Origin: an uncultured Lachnospiraceae bacterium
GTDB taxonomy: Bacteria > Bacillota > Clostridia > Lachnospirales > Lachnospiraceae
Assembly (NCBI GenBank): GCA_910587295.1
Contig: CAJULP010000065.1
Span: 111,281 to 175,280, forward strand
Direction: 5' to 3'
DNA: 64,000 bases
In this document: positions 43,067 to 51,714 of the stretch, piece after piece
How the letters are laid out: the number at the start of each line of letters is the position of its first letter
Position numbering within the stretch: the stretch's first letter is position 1
Position numbers and translations under genes: made by a program
Notes under the pieces: generated by a model
Seen by the model: only the letters and a program-made list of their open reading frames with translations
What the model was told of the DNA's origin: nothing
The model's database searches: none

Positions 43067-44182
43067 ATGGTCATCATCATGAAAACAGAAGAAATCATAC
43101 TTGGAAATTTTAAACTGCAATATCCCTTAGAGCGGCTCGCCCCACTGGAACGCATCTTATTTCTGGACATAGAAACTACCGGTTTTCTTGCGCCAAGCTC
43201 TGTCCTTTACCTGATCGGGTGTGCATTTTATTCCGAAGGCAACTGGGTCATCCGTCAGTGGTTTGCACAAACCCCTGATGAAGAGCCTGAGCTTTTGCGC
43301 ACATTTTTAAATTTTGCATCCCGCTACAGCTATTTGATCCATTATAACGGTAATACCTTTGACCTTCCTTTTATCAAACACAAAGCAGACCAATACAACA
43401 TCCCCTGTCGTTTTGAAAAGATGGAAGGCCTTGACATCTACCGCCGGATCATGCCCTACAAGAATTTTTTAAAGCTGCCGGACTGCAAATTAAAATCCGT
43501 GGAAGCATTCCTCGGCATTTCCCGGGAAGACGGATATACCGGCGGAGAGCTGATCCGGGTGTACCGTGATTATACCACCTCCCATGATTATAACCTCTAC
43601 CGGACCTTACTGCTTCATAATTCGGACGATATGAAGGGCATGTTGGAAATCCTCCCGGTCTTATCCTACTATGACCTGTTCAACAGCAGTTTAAAAGCCC
43701 GGAAGGTTCAGGCCAATTATTACAACGATATCCACGGCGTTCCCCGGAAGGAACTTATCATAAACTTAGTGTTTACCTCACCGCTTCCTGTATTTATCAG
43801 TTTTATGGGAAAAGGCTGCCACTTTAGGGGTGAAGGCCATGAAGGCGTTTTGATCGTTCCCATCTATGAGGAGGAACTAAAATATTTTTATGCCAATTAT
43901 AAGAATTATTATTATCTCCCCACTGAGGATATGGCAATCCATAAGTCCATCGCTTCCTTTGTGGATAAGGATTACCGCCAGCAGGCAACAGCCGCAAACT
44001 GCTACACCCGGAAGCTGTCGCACTATCTCCCCCAGTGGACAACACTGGCAGAACCCTTTTTCAAACGGGAATACAAAAGCAAGGAATTGTTCTTTGAACT
44101 GACTGACGAAATCAAGAAAAACCGGGAATTATTTTCAAAATATGCTGCCCACGTGCTAAATGCCATGGCAGCGCAGGAATAA
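43067..44182 (+). CDS. YprB-like ribonuclease H fold exonuclease
   Basis: 371 residues (367 if ATG 43079 is used; both have poorly spaced AAAGG sites). The N-terminal 200 residues form a DEDD-type 3'-5' exonuclease: RILFLDIETTGFLAPSSVLY (D-x-E), LIHYNGNTFDLPFIKHKADQ (second Asp) and LLLHNSDDMKGMLEILPVLS (last D-x-x-D region). This matches the RNase_H_2/YprB family. The C-terminal 150 residues form a beta-rich domain without a name that I can assign. It should act on DNA or RNA ends in the cytoplasm; the substrate is not known. Monocistronic, ending in the terminator shared with cheR. Confidence 0.85.
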   Translation: MVIIMKTEEIILGNFKLQYPLERLAPLERILFLDIETTGFLAPSSVLYLIGCAFYSEGNWVIRQWFAQTPDEEPELLRTFLNFASRYSYLIHYNGNTFDLPFIKHKADQYNIPCRFEKMEGLDIYRRIMPYKNFLKLPDCKLKSVEAFLGISREDGYTGGELIRVYRDYTTSHDYNLYRTLLLHNSDDMKGMLEILPVLSYYDLFNSSLKARKVQANYYNDIHGVPRKELIINLVFTSPLPVFISFMGKGCHFRGEGHEGVLIVPIYEEELKYFYANYKNYYYLPTEDMAIHKSIASFVDKDYRQQATAANCYTRKLSHYLPQWTTLAEPFFKREYKSKELFFELTDEIKKNRELFSKYAAHVLNAMAAQE

Positions 44183-44209
44183 AAAGTGCCGCTTAAAGCG
44201 GCACTTTTT
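44181..44209. terminator. Bidirectional terminator between yprB-like gene and cheR
   Basis: AAAAAGTGCCGC (44181-44192), loop TTAAA, GCGGCACTTTTT (44198-44209), a 12-bp perfect stem. It contains the stop codon of the plus-strand gene at its left edge and the last codons and stop of the minus-strand cheR. Confidence 0.9.
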
Positions 44210-44990
44210 TCTTACCAGGACGTTCATAATAAAATGAACTCTTCCTTTCATATCCTATCTCTTTATGGTTGATGATCTGCTCCGTAGCGCCTGTGAAAAA
44301 AATTCCCCCAGGCACCAATGACTGATAAAATTTACGAAACACCGTATCTTTGGCTTCTTCGGTAAAATATATCAATACATTCCGGCAGACTATCATATGG
44401 AAATCCTTGGGATAATTCCCCTCAAGCAGATTGTGCGTCCGAAACTCAACCCTTTTTTTGATTTCATCCGAAATCTGGTAAGATAATCCAATCTTGGTAA
44501 AATACCTTTTCTTTAGGTCAGCCGGCACCGCCGCAATGCTCTTTTCAGAGTAGATACCTGTTTTAGCCTTGGCAATGACCTGCTTATCTATATCTGTTGC
44601 GATCACATGAATCATACCCAAAGGAATATACCTGGATAATGCCATCACCAAAGAGTACGGCTCATCCCCAGTGGAACATGCCGCACTCCAGATTTTTAAA
44701 TTCTTTCCAAACTTGGTAACCAATTCAGGAATGATCTTCTGTTCCATCAACTGCCACTGCCCCGGATCCCTGTAGAACTCCGAAACATTGATGGTGAGAT
44801 AGTTAACAAACTCCTCAAAACGGGCCAAATCTGTCTTAAGCACCTGTACATAAGCCGAATAGCCATCTATACCGCGCCTTGCAATTAATGTATCAATTCT
44901 TCGTTTCATTTGAAGCTCTTTATAAGCATTCAAATCAATTCGCGTGAGCTGAAAAACAGCACTCTTGAACCACTCATAATCATAAACCAT
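44193..44990 (-). CDS. cheR: CheR-type protein glutamate methyltransferase
   Basis: 265 residues. The N-terminal helical CheR_N domain covers residues 5-65, followed by the SAM-binding domain: IWSAACSTGDEPYSLVMALS, HVIATDIDKQVIAKAKTGIY, DFHMIVCRNVLIYFTEEAKD and LVPGGIFFTGATEQI. CheR methylates chemoreceptor glutamates with SAM. No receptor, CheB or flagellar gene is in the window, so the role in chemotaxis is taken from the family. The end of the gene, encoding KKVPL and the stop, lies inside the terminator stem. It follows rpsA by 29 bases. Confidence 0.94.
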   Translation of the reverse strand: MVYDYEWFKSAVFQLTRIDLNAYKELQMKRRIDTLIARRGIDGYSAYVQVLKTDLARFEEFVNYLTINVSEFYRDPGQWQLMEQKIIPELVTKFGKNLKIWSAACSTGDEPYSLVMALSRYIPLGMIHVIATDIDKQVIAKAKTGIYSEKSIAAVPADLKKRYFTKIGLSYQISDEIKKRVEFRTHNLLEGNYPKDFHMIVCRNVLIYFTEEAKDTVFRKFYQSLVPGGIFFTGATEQIINHKEIGYERKSSFYYERPGKKKVPL

Positions 44991-45019
44991 ATACGGTCCG
45001 CCTTGATCCTGATCTGATT

Positions 45020-46162
45020 TTATTCTACAACTGTCTGCGCTTCTTCTGCCGAAATCACTGCATCGACATCCACGGATACCGCATCCTCTTCCTTTTCAGC
45101 TTCCGGTTCCGGTGCAAGCATCGCCTTAATGCTTAAGCTGATCTTCTTATCCTCATTGTTAAAATCAACTACCTTAGCCGTAACCTCATCACCTGTCTTT
45201 AACACATCCGAAGGCTTCTCGATATGTTCTTTGGAAATCTGCGATACATGGAGCAGCGCATCCACACCCGGTTCTAATTCAATGAATGCACCAAAGTCTG
45301 TCATCCTTGCCACCCTGCCGGTAACTTCACTTCCTACGCTGTACTTGGATTCCGCATCTTTCCAGGGATTTGCATCTTCAAATTTAAGGCTTAAAGCAAT
45401 CTTGGTTCCGGAGATCTCCTTGATGAAGGATTTCACCTCGTCACCAACCTTAAATACCTTTCTGGGGTTTTCTACCCTGCCCCATGACATTTCGGAAATA
45501 TGAAGCAGTCCGTCAGCTCCGCCGATATCAATAAACGCACCGAAATCCGTTACGTTCTTAACAACACCTTCAACCACGTCACCTACATGGATGCTCTCTA
45601 AAAGCTTCTTCTGCATTTCTGCCTTCTCAGCAACCAAAAGCTGCTTGCGGTCACCGATATACCTTCTCCTTTTCGGATTATATTCGCTGATCACAAACTG
45701 AATCTCCTGGCCCGCATATTTGGTCAGATCCTTCTCATACGTATCAGAAACAAGGCTTGCGGGAATAAAGATCCGTACCTCATCCACGATTACGCTCAAA
45801 CCGCCGTCAAGAACCTGTGTCACCTTGGCAGTAAGGACTTCTTTGCTGTTAAATGCTTCTTCAATTCTCTTGTTTCCACGGTCGGCAGCTAATCTCTTAT
45901 AAGTCAAGATAACTTGTCCTTCACCGTCATTCACTTTAAGAACCTTAACTTCCATAGTGTCACCCAGTTTCACTACAGTAGTTAAATCTACATTCGGCTC
46001 GTTGGTATACTCGTTCTTCGTCAAAATGCCATCAGATTTATAGCCGATGTTAAGAATAATTTCTTCAGGCTTAACATCAATGACTGTACCCTCAACTACC
46101 TCTCCTGTATGTATTGTCTTTAATGATTCTTCCAACATTTGTTCAAAAGTTAACTCTGACAT
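45020..46162 (-). CDS. rpsA: Ribosomal protein S1 homologue (four S1 domains)
   Basis: 380 residues with four S1 RNA-binding domains: 16-90 (GEVVEGTVIDVKPEEIILNI), 105-170 (VLTAKVTQVLDGGLSVIVDE), 190-262 (GDVVEGVVKNVTDFGAFIDI) and 277-347 (GSEVTGRVARMTDFGAFIEL), then an acidic tail (EAEKEEDAVSVDVDAVISAE). Six domains are normal in Proteobacteria; the four-domain form is usual in Firmicutes. GAGGAGG precedes ATG 46162. The start overlaps the end of ispH by 20 bases in another frame. In several Clostridia IspH and S1 are one fused protein, and here they are separate but coupled. Confidence 0.95.
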   Translation of the reverse strand: MSELTFEQMLEESLKTIHTGEVVEGTVIDVKPEEIILNIGYKSDGILTKNEYTNEPNVDLTTVVKLGDTMEVKVLKVNDGEGQVILTYKRLAADRGNKRIEEAFNSKEVLTAKVTQVLDGGLSVIVDEVRIFIPASLVSDTYEKDLTKYAGQEIQFVISEYNPKRRRYIGDRKQLLVAEKAEMQKKLLESIHVGDVVEGVVKNVTDFGAFIDIGGADGLLHISEMSWGRVENPRKVFKVGDEVKSFIKEISGTKIALSLKFEDANPWKDAESKYSVGSEVTGRVARMTDFGAFIELEPGVDALLHVSQISKEHIEKPSDVLKTGDEVTAKVVDFNNEDKKISLSIKAMLAPEPEAEKEEDAVSVDVDAVISAEEAQTVVE

Positions 46163-46991
46163 AATTTTGAACCTCCTCGATAATATTGTTTGGGGTGGAA
46201 GCCCCCGCAGTAATACCCACCAGAGCAGCGGTTTTAGGCAGTTCTAAATGCAAATCTTCCAGCGTCTGTATAAAGTATGTGGCTGCGCATTTCTCACGAC
46301 AAATTCCGTAGAGTTTCTGCGTGTTAGAGCTATGCCTGCCACCTATTACTATCATCGCATCAACCTTTGCTGCAATTTCACCAGCTTCCTTCTGTCGTTC
46401 CTCTGTTGCATTACAGATAGTATTTACAACATTAACATTGTAACCTTTTTTTTGAAAAATTTCAACTAATTCTTGAAATTTGTTGTAGTTAAATGTCGTC
46501 TGGGAGACAATGCACAATGGTTTTGGGGAATCATTTACGAAATTTTCCGCTTCCGCTTTCGACTCAATGACTACCGCAGGCGTATGTGACCACCCCATGA
46601 TGCCTTCCACCTCCGGATGCCCCGCATTTCCGATGATGATAATTTTCTGTCCGTTTGCACTTTCCTTTTCCACTATAGTATGGATCCTCTTTACAAATGG
46701 ACAGGTCATATCAATACACTCTAAATTGTTTTCCCTGACCAGCTCATAAATCTTTTGAGGTACGCCATGGGAACGGATCACCAAAGTTCCTTCTTTTAAA
46801 TCTGAAAGCTCCTTTTCCCCGTCGATCACCCTGACGCCCCGTTTTTCCAGGTCTTTCACCACTTCCTCATTATGGATGATAGGACCGTAAGTGAAAATTT
46901 CCCTTCCCTCTTTTAACCGCTCATAAACTTCTTCCACTGCACGCTTTACGCCAAAACAGAAACCGGCGCTTTTTGCCCGCAACACTTCCAT
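46143..46991 (-). CDS. ispH: 4-hydroxy-3-methylbut-2-enyl diphosphate reductase
   Basis: 282 residues from ATG 46991 (MEVLRAKSAGFCFGVKRAVE). The three cluster Cys are visible: SAGFCFGVKRA, IDMTCPFVKRIH and NTICNATEERQ. Substrate-binding residues include VIRSHGVPQ, GNAGHPEVEGIMGW and SQTTFNYNKFQ. It is the last enzyme of the MEP isoprenoid pathway, making IPP and DMAPP from HMBPP with a 4Fe-4S cluster. It overlaps rpsA and follows cmk after a hairpin-containing gap of about 115 bases. Confidence 0.97.
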   Translation of the reverse strand: MEVLRAKSAGFCFGVKRAVEEVYERLKEGREIFTYGPIIHNEEVVKDLEKRGVRVIDGEKELSDLKEGTLVIRSHGVPQKIYELVRENNLECIDMTCPFVKRIHTIVEKESANGQKIIIIGNAGHPEVEGIMGWSHTPAVVIESKAEAENFVNDSPKPLCIVSQTTFNYNKFQELVEIFQKKGYNVNVVNTICNATEERQKEAGEIAAKVDAMIVIGGRHSSNTQKLYGICREKCAATYFIQTLEDLHLELPKTAALVGITAGASTPNNIIEEVQNYVRVNF

Positions 46992-47047
46992 ATAAATCCT
47001 CCATGTTTTCAAAAGCCTGCAAATTTGGGCGCAAGCACAAATTTGTC

Positions 47048-47071
47048 TGTGAAAAATTTATTTTTCACAGT
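47048..47071. repeat. Perfect hairpin between cmk and ispH
   Basis: CTGTGAAAAAT (47048-47058) and ATTTTTCACAG (47061-47071) form an 11-bp stem with a 2-base loop. Next to it, CAAATTTGGGCG...CACAAATTTG is a second imperfect inverted repeat. There is no T-tract on the minus strand, so it may be an RNA processing or stability element. Confidence 0.5.
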
Positions 47072-47107
47072 AATGTCTCCTCTCCCCTATTTCGGAAACC
47101 GCCTGAC

Positions 47108-47770
47108 CTATATGTCTTTGCACAGATCCAGGATCTTATCTGACACTTCCTTGATCGTCATATAAGAAGAATCTACCATGATTGCATCCTCCGCCTGCTT
47201 GAGAGGAGCAATTTCCCGGTTCATATCCTGCTCATCCCTTTTGGCGATATCTTCGGCAATCTGCTCCAGATCGCATTCTATGCCCTTTTGCTTCTGTTCC
47301 TCATATCTTCTATTTGCCCTGACCTCCACACTGGCAGTCAGATATATCTTGACATCCGCATCCGGCAGCACACAAGTTCCAATGTCCCTGCCGTCCATTA
47401 CCACATCACTGGTACCTGCCAGTTCCTTCTGAAGCTGAGTAAGGCGCTGCCGCACCTTGGGATGCTTACTGCTCATGGACGACATCTTGCTTACCTCTTC
47501 CGTCCTTATCACACCATTTACGTTTTCTCCGTTTAATAGGACAATCTGTTCCCCCTTCTCATAACGGATTGAGATCCTGGCCCCGGCGCACTCCCTTCCG
47601 ATGGCATCTTCATCCTCCATGGCCACACCTTTGCACAAAAGGTAATAAGCCATAGCCCGGTACATGGCGCCGGTATCTACATAGATAAATCCTTTTTCCT
47701 TTGCCACCATTCTGGCAATGGTACTTTTTCCGGCCCCTGCCGGTCCGTCTATTGCAATTTGAAAACTCAT
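47108..47770 (-). CDS. cmk: Cytidylate kinase
   Basis: 220 residues from ATG 47770 behind GAAAGGAGAAG; an open extension to 47845 overlaps the upstream gene. P-loop IAIDGPAGAGKSTIARMVA, the CMP-binding YVDTGAMYRAMAYYLLCKG, DGRDIGTCVLPDADVKIYL and the lid region RYEEQKQKGIECDLEQI. It phosphorylates CMP and dCMP for nucleic acid and lipid synthesis. The order cmk-ispH-rpsA extends the common bacterial cmk-rpsA pairing. Confidence 0.97.
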   Translation of the reverse strand: MSFQIAIDGPAGAGKSTIARMVAKEKGFIYVDTGAMYRAMAYYLLCKGVAMEDEDAIGRECAGARISIRYEKGEQIVLLNGENVNGVIRTEEVSKMSSMSSKHPKVRQRLTQLQKELAGTSDVVMDGRDIGTCVLPDADVKIYLTASVEVRANRRYEEQKQKGIECDLEQIAEDIAKRDEQDMNREIAPLKQAEDAIMVDSSYMTIKEVSDKILDLCKDI

Positions 47771-47807
47771 TTGTTTCTTCTCCTTTCCTGCCGTTCCTTC
47801 CTGTTCT

Positions 47808-49094
47808 TTACGCTTCATTTGCCGCGCTTCTGCCGGCAAGTGCACCGGTAGACCATGCCACCTGCAGATTAAATCCTCCTGTCACCCCGTCCACATCAAG
47901 TACCTCGCCGGCAAAATAAAGTCCTTTCACCAGCTTTGACTCCATGGTAGAAGGATTGATCTCCTTCACGCTTACGCCCCCCTGGGTAATGATCGCTTCC
48001 GCAAACCCCCGGGTTCCTGTAACGGTCATGTTTAATCCCTTTAAAAGTTCCACAAGGTTACTTCTTTCTTTTTTGGTGACCTCATTGACCTTCTTTTCCG
48101 GCATAATACCGGAAAGCTCCACTATGACAGGAACCAGCTTCGCAGGCAGCAGCCTGCCTAAGGCATTGCCAAACTGTTTATTTTTATTTTCCTCAAAGTC
48201 CCTCAAGATCCGCCTGTCCAACTGCTCCTTGGACAAAGCCGGTTTCAGGTCAATAGAAAGCTTTGCCCTGCTTTGCCCGCATTTCTTTGCATAGTAACTG
48301 CTTGCGCTTAAAATAAGCGGTCCGCTGACCCCAAAATGGGTAAACAGCATTTCTCCGAACCCTTCATAAAGCTTTTTCTTCTCTTTTTGAAGGACGATCG
48401 ACACATTTTTAAGAGACAGCCCCTGAAGGCGCTTGCACCACTCTTCTTCTATAGTAAAGGGAACCAGCGCCGGGCAGGTTTCCGTTACTTTATGCCCCAT
48501 CCGGACCGCAAACCGGTAACCGTCACCGGTAGAGCCGGTTGCTTCATAAGATTTTCCTCCGGTAGCAACAATGACCGCATCCGCTAAAAGCTTCTCTCCA
48601 TTTTCTAACTTAACGCCTGCAATCTTTTCCCCGCCGTCCTCATCTTTACAGGCAAACAACTCCTTTACCGCCGCATGGAGCCTCACCTTGACCATACACT
48701 TTTCCATCTGTCTGTTTAACGCGGCGATCACATCCGACGAGTGGTCTGATACCGGAAAAATCCGCTCCCCTCGTTCTTTCTTTAATTTAAGGCCAGCCGT
48801 TTCAAAAAAAGAAACCACATCCTGATTATCCATCTGCGAAAAAGCACTGTACAAAAACTTCCTGTTGCTGATGATATTTTGATAAAAATCTTCCGGCTCA
48901 CATGCATTGGTCAGATTACACCTGCCCTTTCCGGTGATGTAAATCTTTTTTCCGGTCTTTTCATTTTTTTCAAGCAGCAAAACCTGCCCGCCGGCTTTTG
49001 CGGCATAGACAGCCGCCATCATCCCTGCGGCGCCTCCTCCGATCACAATGATTCTCCGGCCTGTTCCCCTCTGTCCTTTTGTTCCGTCATTCAT
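47808..49094 (-). CDS. FAD-dependent oxidoreductase of the HI0933/BaiN type
   Basis: 428 residues; ATG 49094 has GAGGAAAG upstream and overlaps the end of the RpiR gene. The FAD-binding GxGxxG is in IIVIGGGAAGMMAAVYAAKA, then LLLEKNEKTGKKIYITGKGR, CNLTNACEPEDFYQNIISNR and VIVATGGKSYEATGSTGDGY. The C-terminus has GVSVKEINPSTMESKLVKGL, YFAGEVLDVDGVTGGFNLQ and AWSTGALAG. The HI0933 family includes BaiN, but most members are of unknown function. Next to cmk, with 37 bases between, it is probably co-transcribed. Confidence 0.93.
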   Translation of the reverse strand: MNDGTKGQRGTGRRIIVIGGGAAGMMAAVYAAKAGGQVLLLEKNEKTGKKIYITGKGRCNLTNACEPEDFYQNIISNRKFLYSAFSQMDNQDVVSFFETAGLKLKKERGERIFPVSDHSSDVIAALNRQMEKCMVKVRLHAAVKELFACKDEDGGEKIAGVKLENGEKLLADAVIVATGGKSYEATGSTGDGYRFAVRMGHKVTETCPALVPFTIEEEWCKRLQGLSLKNVSIVLQKEKKKLYEGFGEMLFTHFGVSGPLILSASSYYAKKCGQSRAKLSIDLKPALSKEQLDRRILRDFEENKNKQFGNALGRLLPAKLVPVIVELSGIMPEKKVNEVTKKERSNLVELLKGLNMTVTGTRGFAEAIITQGGVSVKEINPSTMESKLVKGLYFAGEVLDVDGVTGGFNLQVAWSTGALAGRSAANEA

Positions 49095-50022
49095 CACTTT
49101 CCTCATTTCTCATCAGCGGATAATTCAGCATAGGCTCCTCATCAATAAAATTAATCTCATCATTTAAGTAAACCTGATAATTATTCCATACATCCTCTAA
49201 CATTTCCAGGTTGTTCTTTACCTCTTCCGGCTGCTTTAAACACATCGCAACCACCAGCGCATTAATAAGGCTTAAGGGAGCCACAAGAGAATCCACAATA
49301 GACACCATGTCGCTCCTTGCCAGCAGATTGCAGGAAGAATATAAGTTCATCGGCGAATGGATGCTGTCCGTCACCGTGATCACCTTGGCATTCCTGTCAT
49401 TGGCAAACTCCATCGCCTTCAAAGTCCTCATGGAATACCTTGGGAAACTGATCCCTATGATCGCATCTCTTTCGCTGATCCTGATCATCTGTTCAAACAT
49501 CTCCGTAACGCTGGTGGTCTTTAAAAGCACGATATTCCCCCTGATCATATTCAGGTAAAAATGCAGAAAGTCCGCCAGCGGCTCACAGCTCCTTACCCCA
49601 ACCAGGTAAACAGTCTCCGCCTCCAATATGATATCCACAGCCGCTTCAAAGGCCACGGCGTCAAGGCTCACCAGCGTGTCCTGTATCTTTTCAATATCCG
49701 CATGCAAAACAGAATTTAGTATTTCCGACTGAGTGCTCTTCCCATACTTGGTGCCAATCTTCTGCACCGTATTTAATTTGTTTTTCACCCAGCTTTCCAG
49801 TTCCTTTTGAAATTCCGGGTATCCCTCATAACCAAGCCCTGCCGCAAAACGGATCACCGTAGACTCGCTGACTCCTACCGTCTCACCAAGCTTTGCCGCC
49901 GTCATAAAGACCGCCTGCTCGTAGTGGTCGGAAATATAGGAAGCAACCGCCTTATGCCCTTTGCTCATTTTAATAAATTTTTCATTCATCCGGGTTATGA
50001 TATCATATTCCTTATGTTCCAT
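49087..50022 (-). CDS. MurR/RpiR family transcriptional regulator
   Basis: 311 residues. The N-terminal HTH_6 covers residues 1-80 (ASYISDHYEQAVFMTAAKLG, TVGVSESTVIRFAAGLGYEG), and the C-terminal SIS domain starts near residue 125 (ETVYLVGVRSCEPLADFLHF) with ISERDAIIGISFPRYSMRTL and KVITVTDSIHSPMNLYSSCN. RpiR regulators sense phosphosugars. No sugar operon is adjacent, so the target is unknown. GGGAGAACAGG precedes ATG 50022. It lies 15 bases after the TetR gene, so they may form one transcript. Confidence 0.93.
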   Translation of the reverse strand: MEHKEYDIITRMNEKFIKMSKGHKAVASYISDHYEQAVFMTAAKLGETVGVSESTVIRFAAGLGYEGYPEFQKELESWVKNKLNTVQKIGTKYGKSTQSEILNSVLHADIEKIQDTLVSLDAVAFEAAVDIILEAETVYLVGVRSCEPLADFLHFYLNMIRGNIVLLKTTSVTEMFEQMIRISERDAIIGISFPRYSMRTLKAMEFANDRNAKVITVTDSIHSPMNLYSSCNLLARSDMVSIVDSLVAPLSLINALVVAMCLKQPEEVKNNLEMLEDVWNNYQVYLNDEINFIDEEPMLNYPLMRNEESDE

Positions 50023-50037
50023 CCTGTTCTCCCTGCA

Positions 50038-50583
50038 CTACTTAAGCGAATGATAAGAATCCTTTAAAAGCTCTACCGTCTCTTTTTCAGAGAGATCGTA
50101 ATCCCCCGTCAGCGACATGCATGCCGCCCCATGGATAAAAATCCACATTTTCATGAAAAGCTCACCGGCATTCCTGCAGCCCTGGCCGGATGCCGCCTGA
50201 ATCTCCCTGCTCACATTCCCGTTACTGCCGTTTACAAGATCGTACAAGCTCCTGCCAAAACGATTGGGAGACAAGAATATAAACTGGAACAGCTTTTTAT
50301 GTTCACCGGCAAACTTTATGTACGCACAGCCTAAATTTACAAACGGAGTTACCGTCTGCCTGGGGATCCCCGCATAATAATTGTTAAAAAAATCGCATGC
50401 TTCCCCGAAAAGCTCACCGATCAATTCGTCCATATTTTTGTAAACACGAAATATAGGCTGCGTGGAACAGCTTGCTTTTGCTGCCAATTTTCTTGCTGTT
50501 ACCTGCTCGATCCCTTCTTCCTGCAAAATTTCAAAAGCCGCATTCATAATGTCCTGTTTGGTAATCGTTTCTTTCCTCGCCAT
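50038..50583 (-). CDS. TetR/AcrR family transcriptional regulator
   Basis: 181 residues. ATG 50583 is spaced 9 bases from AAAGGA; ATG 50592 touches it. The N-terminal HTH is seen in KQDIMNAAFEILQEEGIEQV and TARKLAAKASCSTQPIFRVY. The C-terminal ligand domain (GEACDFFNNYYAGIPRQT, HKKLFQFIFLSPNRFGRSL) resembles the TetR_C_33/WHG type. The ligand and target are unknown. Confidence 0.9.
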   Translation of the reverse strand: MARKETITKQDIMNAAFEILQEEGIEQVTARKLAAKASCSTQPIFRVYKNMDELIGELFGEACDFFNNYYAGIPRQTVTPFVNLGCAYIKFAGEHKKLFQFIFLSPNRFGRSLYDLVNGSNGNVSREIQAASGQGCRNAGELFMKMWIFIHGAACMSLTGDYDLSEKETVELLKDSYHSLK

Positions 50584-50633
50584 GGCATCCATTCCTTTCT
50601 TAGTATAACAGTCGTTATTATTTTACAATAAAA

Positions 50634-50658
50634 AGAGAGGGGTGTCAATCCCCTCTCT
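50634..50658 (-). terminator. Terminator of the coiled-coil gene pair
   Basis: AGAGAGGGG (50634-50642) and CCCCTCTCT (50650-50658) form a 9-bp stem; on the minus strand it is followed by TTTTTATT. It closes the 51.3-50.7 kb pair. Confidence 0.9.
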
Positions 50659-50692
50659 GCGCTTCCTTTCCGGCTGACAGCAATTCACATAC

Positions 50693-50992
50693 CTATAAAA
50701 TCGGGAACCCGGCCCTATACTTTACCAAGTTAAATGATACCAACATCCTGGTCAGTTCTTCTTCCTGTTCCAAATACTCGGCTGTTAAATCGGCAAAACA
50801 CTGCTTTAGCACATTTTGCCTGTAAAAAATGCTATCATCCACATCTATATCTTTAACCTGCTCCATATCTTCTTCCATACGCAATGCGCGCTCGTTCATT
50901 TCATCCAGCATACCGTCTAACCGTTCTAATTCATCATTCAGCCTTCTTTCGAATAACTCTTCCAGCGCTGCCAACATTTCATAGTCTACCAT
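50693..50992 (-). CDS. Coiled-coil protein, paralogue A
   Basis: 99 residues from ATG 50992 behind CTGGAGGACG. The N-terminus MVDYEMLAALEELFERRLND matches those of paralogues B (51018) and C (55333). The rest is an acidic coiled coil (LERLDGMLDEMNERALRMEE, DMEQVKDIDVDDSIFYRQNV). It is shorter than C, lacking the tandem repeats. The gene lies 25 bases after B and shares its terminator. No signal peptide or membrane segment. Function unknown; oligomerisation through the coiled coil is the only clear inference. Confidence 0.75.
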   Translation of the reverse strand: MVDYEMLAALEELFERRLNDELERLDGMLDEMNERALRMEEDMEQVKDIDVDDSIFYRQNVLKQCFADLTAEYLEQEEELTRMLVSFNLVKYRAGFPIL

Positions 50993-51017
50993 GTTATCGT
51001 CCTCCAGACAGTTCCTT

Positions 51018-51338
51018 TTATCCCTGTACCTCTTCCGGCCGCCCTTCGCGTTCCTTGATTGCATCGCTTATGCGCCAGATTTCTTTCGCCAGTCTGTCTA
51101 TCCGTTCTTTCTGCTCCAGATATCTCGCTGATGTATCGGCATAACACTTTTCTATTGAATCCTGCCTATGCAATATACTGTTTCCTGCCTGTACAATTTT
51201 GACATAACGTGTGTCTGCTTCCAATTGCTGCGTCCGCTCATCCAGCTTGCCGATTTTCATTTCAAGCGGCTCCAGCCCCGCACGCAGTTTATTTCCAATC
51301 ATTTGTTCCATTGCCGCTAACATTTCCTGGTCTACCAT
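51018..51338 (-). CDS. Coiled-coil protein, paralogue B
   Basis: 106 residues from ATG 51338, behind ATGGAGGATG. It begins MVDQEMLAAMEQMIGNKLRA and continues LEPLEMKIGKLDERTQQLEA, the same plan as C, with one short heptad block instead of several, and a C-terminal helix (ARYLEQKERIDRLAKEIWRI). The upstream 150 bases are conserved with the leader of C. An in-frame extension to 51455 reads through this leader and is not believed. Function unknown. Confidence 0.78.
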   Translation of the reverse strand: MVDQEMLAAMEQMIGNKLRAGLEPLEMKIGKLDERTQQLEADTRYVKIVQAGNSILHRQDSIEKCYADTSARYLEQKERIDRLAKEIWRISDAIKEREGRPEEVQG

Positions 51339-51344
51339 GTTTTC

Positions 51345-51500
51345 ATCCTCCATTTCGTGCGGACAGGAAAATATCCCTTCCCGCCAATTATATTTAGTCC
51401 AGCTGCATAAAGTATTGGCGAAATGCCCAGATACCGGATAACCGGTCAGACACACAGAATCCCGGAATCAGTATGTGTTCGATTTGGTTTGTACACTTAC
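51345..51500 (-). promoter_or_regulatory. Conserved structured leader of paralogue B
   Basis: Aligned with 55880-56030 it shares CACAGAAT, GGCGAAA, GCC and the purine-rich GGAGGATGA-AACATGGTAGA block at the gene start. A hairpin ACCGG-TTAT-CCGGT lies at about 51432-51445; the other leader has ATCGG-TCAT-CCGAT at the same place, so a base pair has changed on both sides. Downstream TTTCGCC can pair with GGCGGGAA. Matches are by eye. Confidence 0.5.
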
Positions 51501-51527
51501 TATATCACAATCACATTGCAATTTCAA
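51499..51527 (-). promoter_or_regulatory. Promoter of the B-A gene pair
   Basis: Minus-strand TTGAAA (51522-51527), 17-base spacer, TATAGT (51499-51504), just before the conserved leader. Confidence 0.6.
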
Positions 51528-51536
51528 TTAATATAT

Positions 51537-51572
51537 CGTAAATATTTTTATTGTTTTCCAACCCGTCATTCT
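51537..51572. repeat. Direct repeat copy 1 flanking the AlbA_2/rhuM remnant
   Basis: A 36-base segment beginning CGTAAAT and containing TTTTATTGTTTTCC and TCATTCT matches 53280-53315 at 30 of 36 positions, without gaps, same orientation. Confidence 0.55.
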
Positions 51573-51714
51573 CCCGTCAAAAGTAACATTAAGGCTAATA
51601 TCGAAGGAGCCTGCCACGGCCAGGGAGGAACTTACCTGCAAACTTACAAGACCATGGCTGAACTTAGTATATAATCATTATAATTTATATCAGTTAACCT
51701 CGATACCTTTACTC

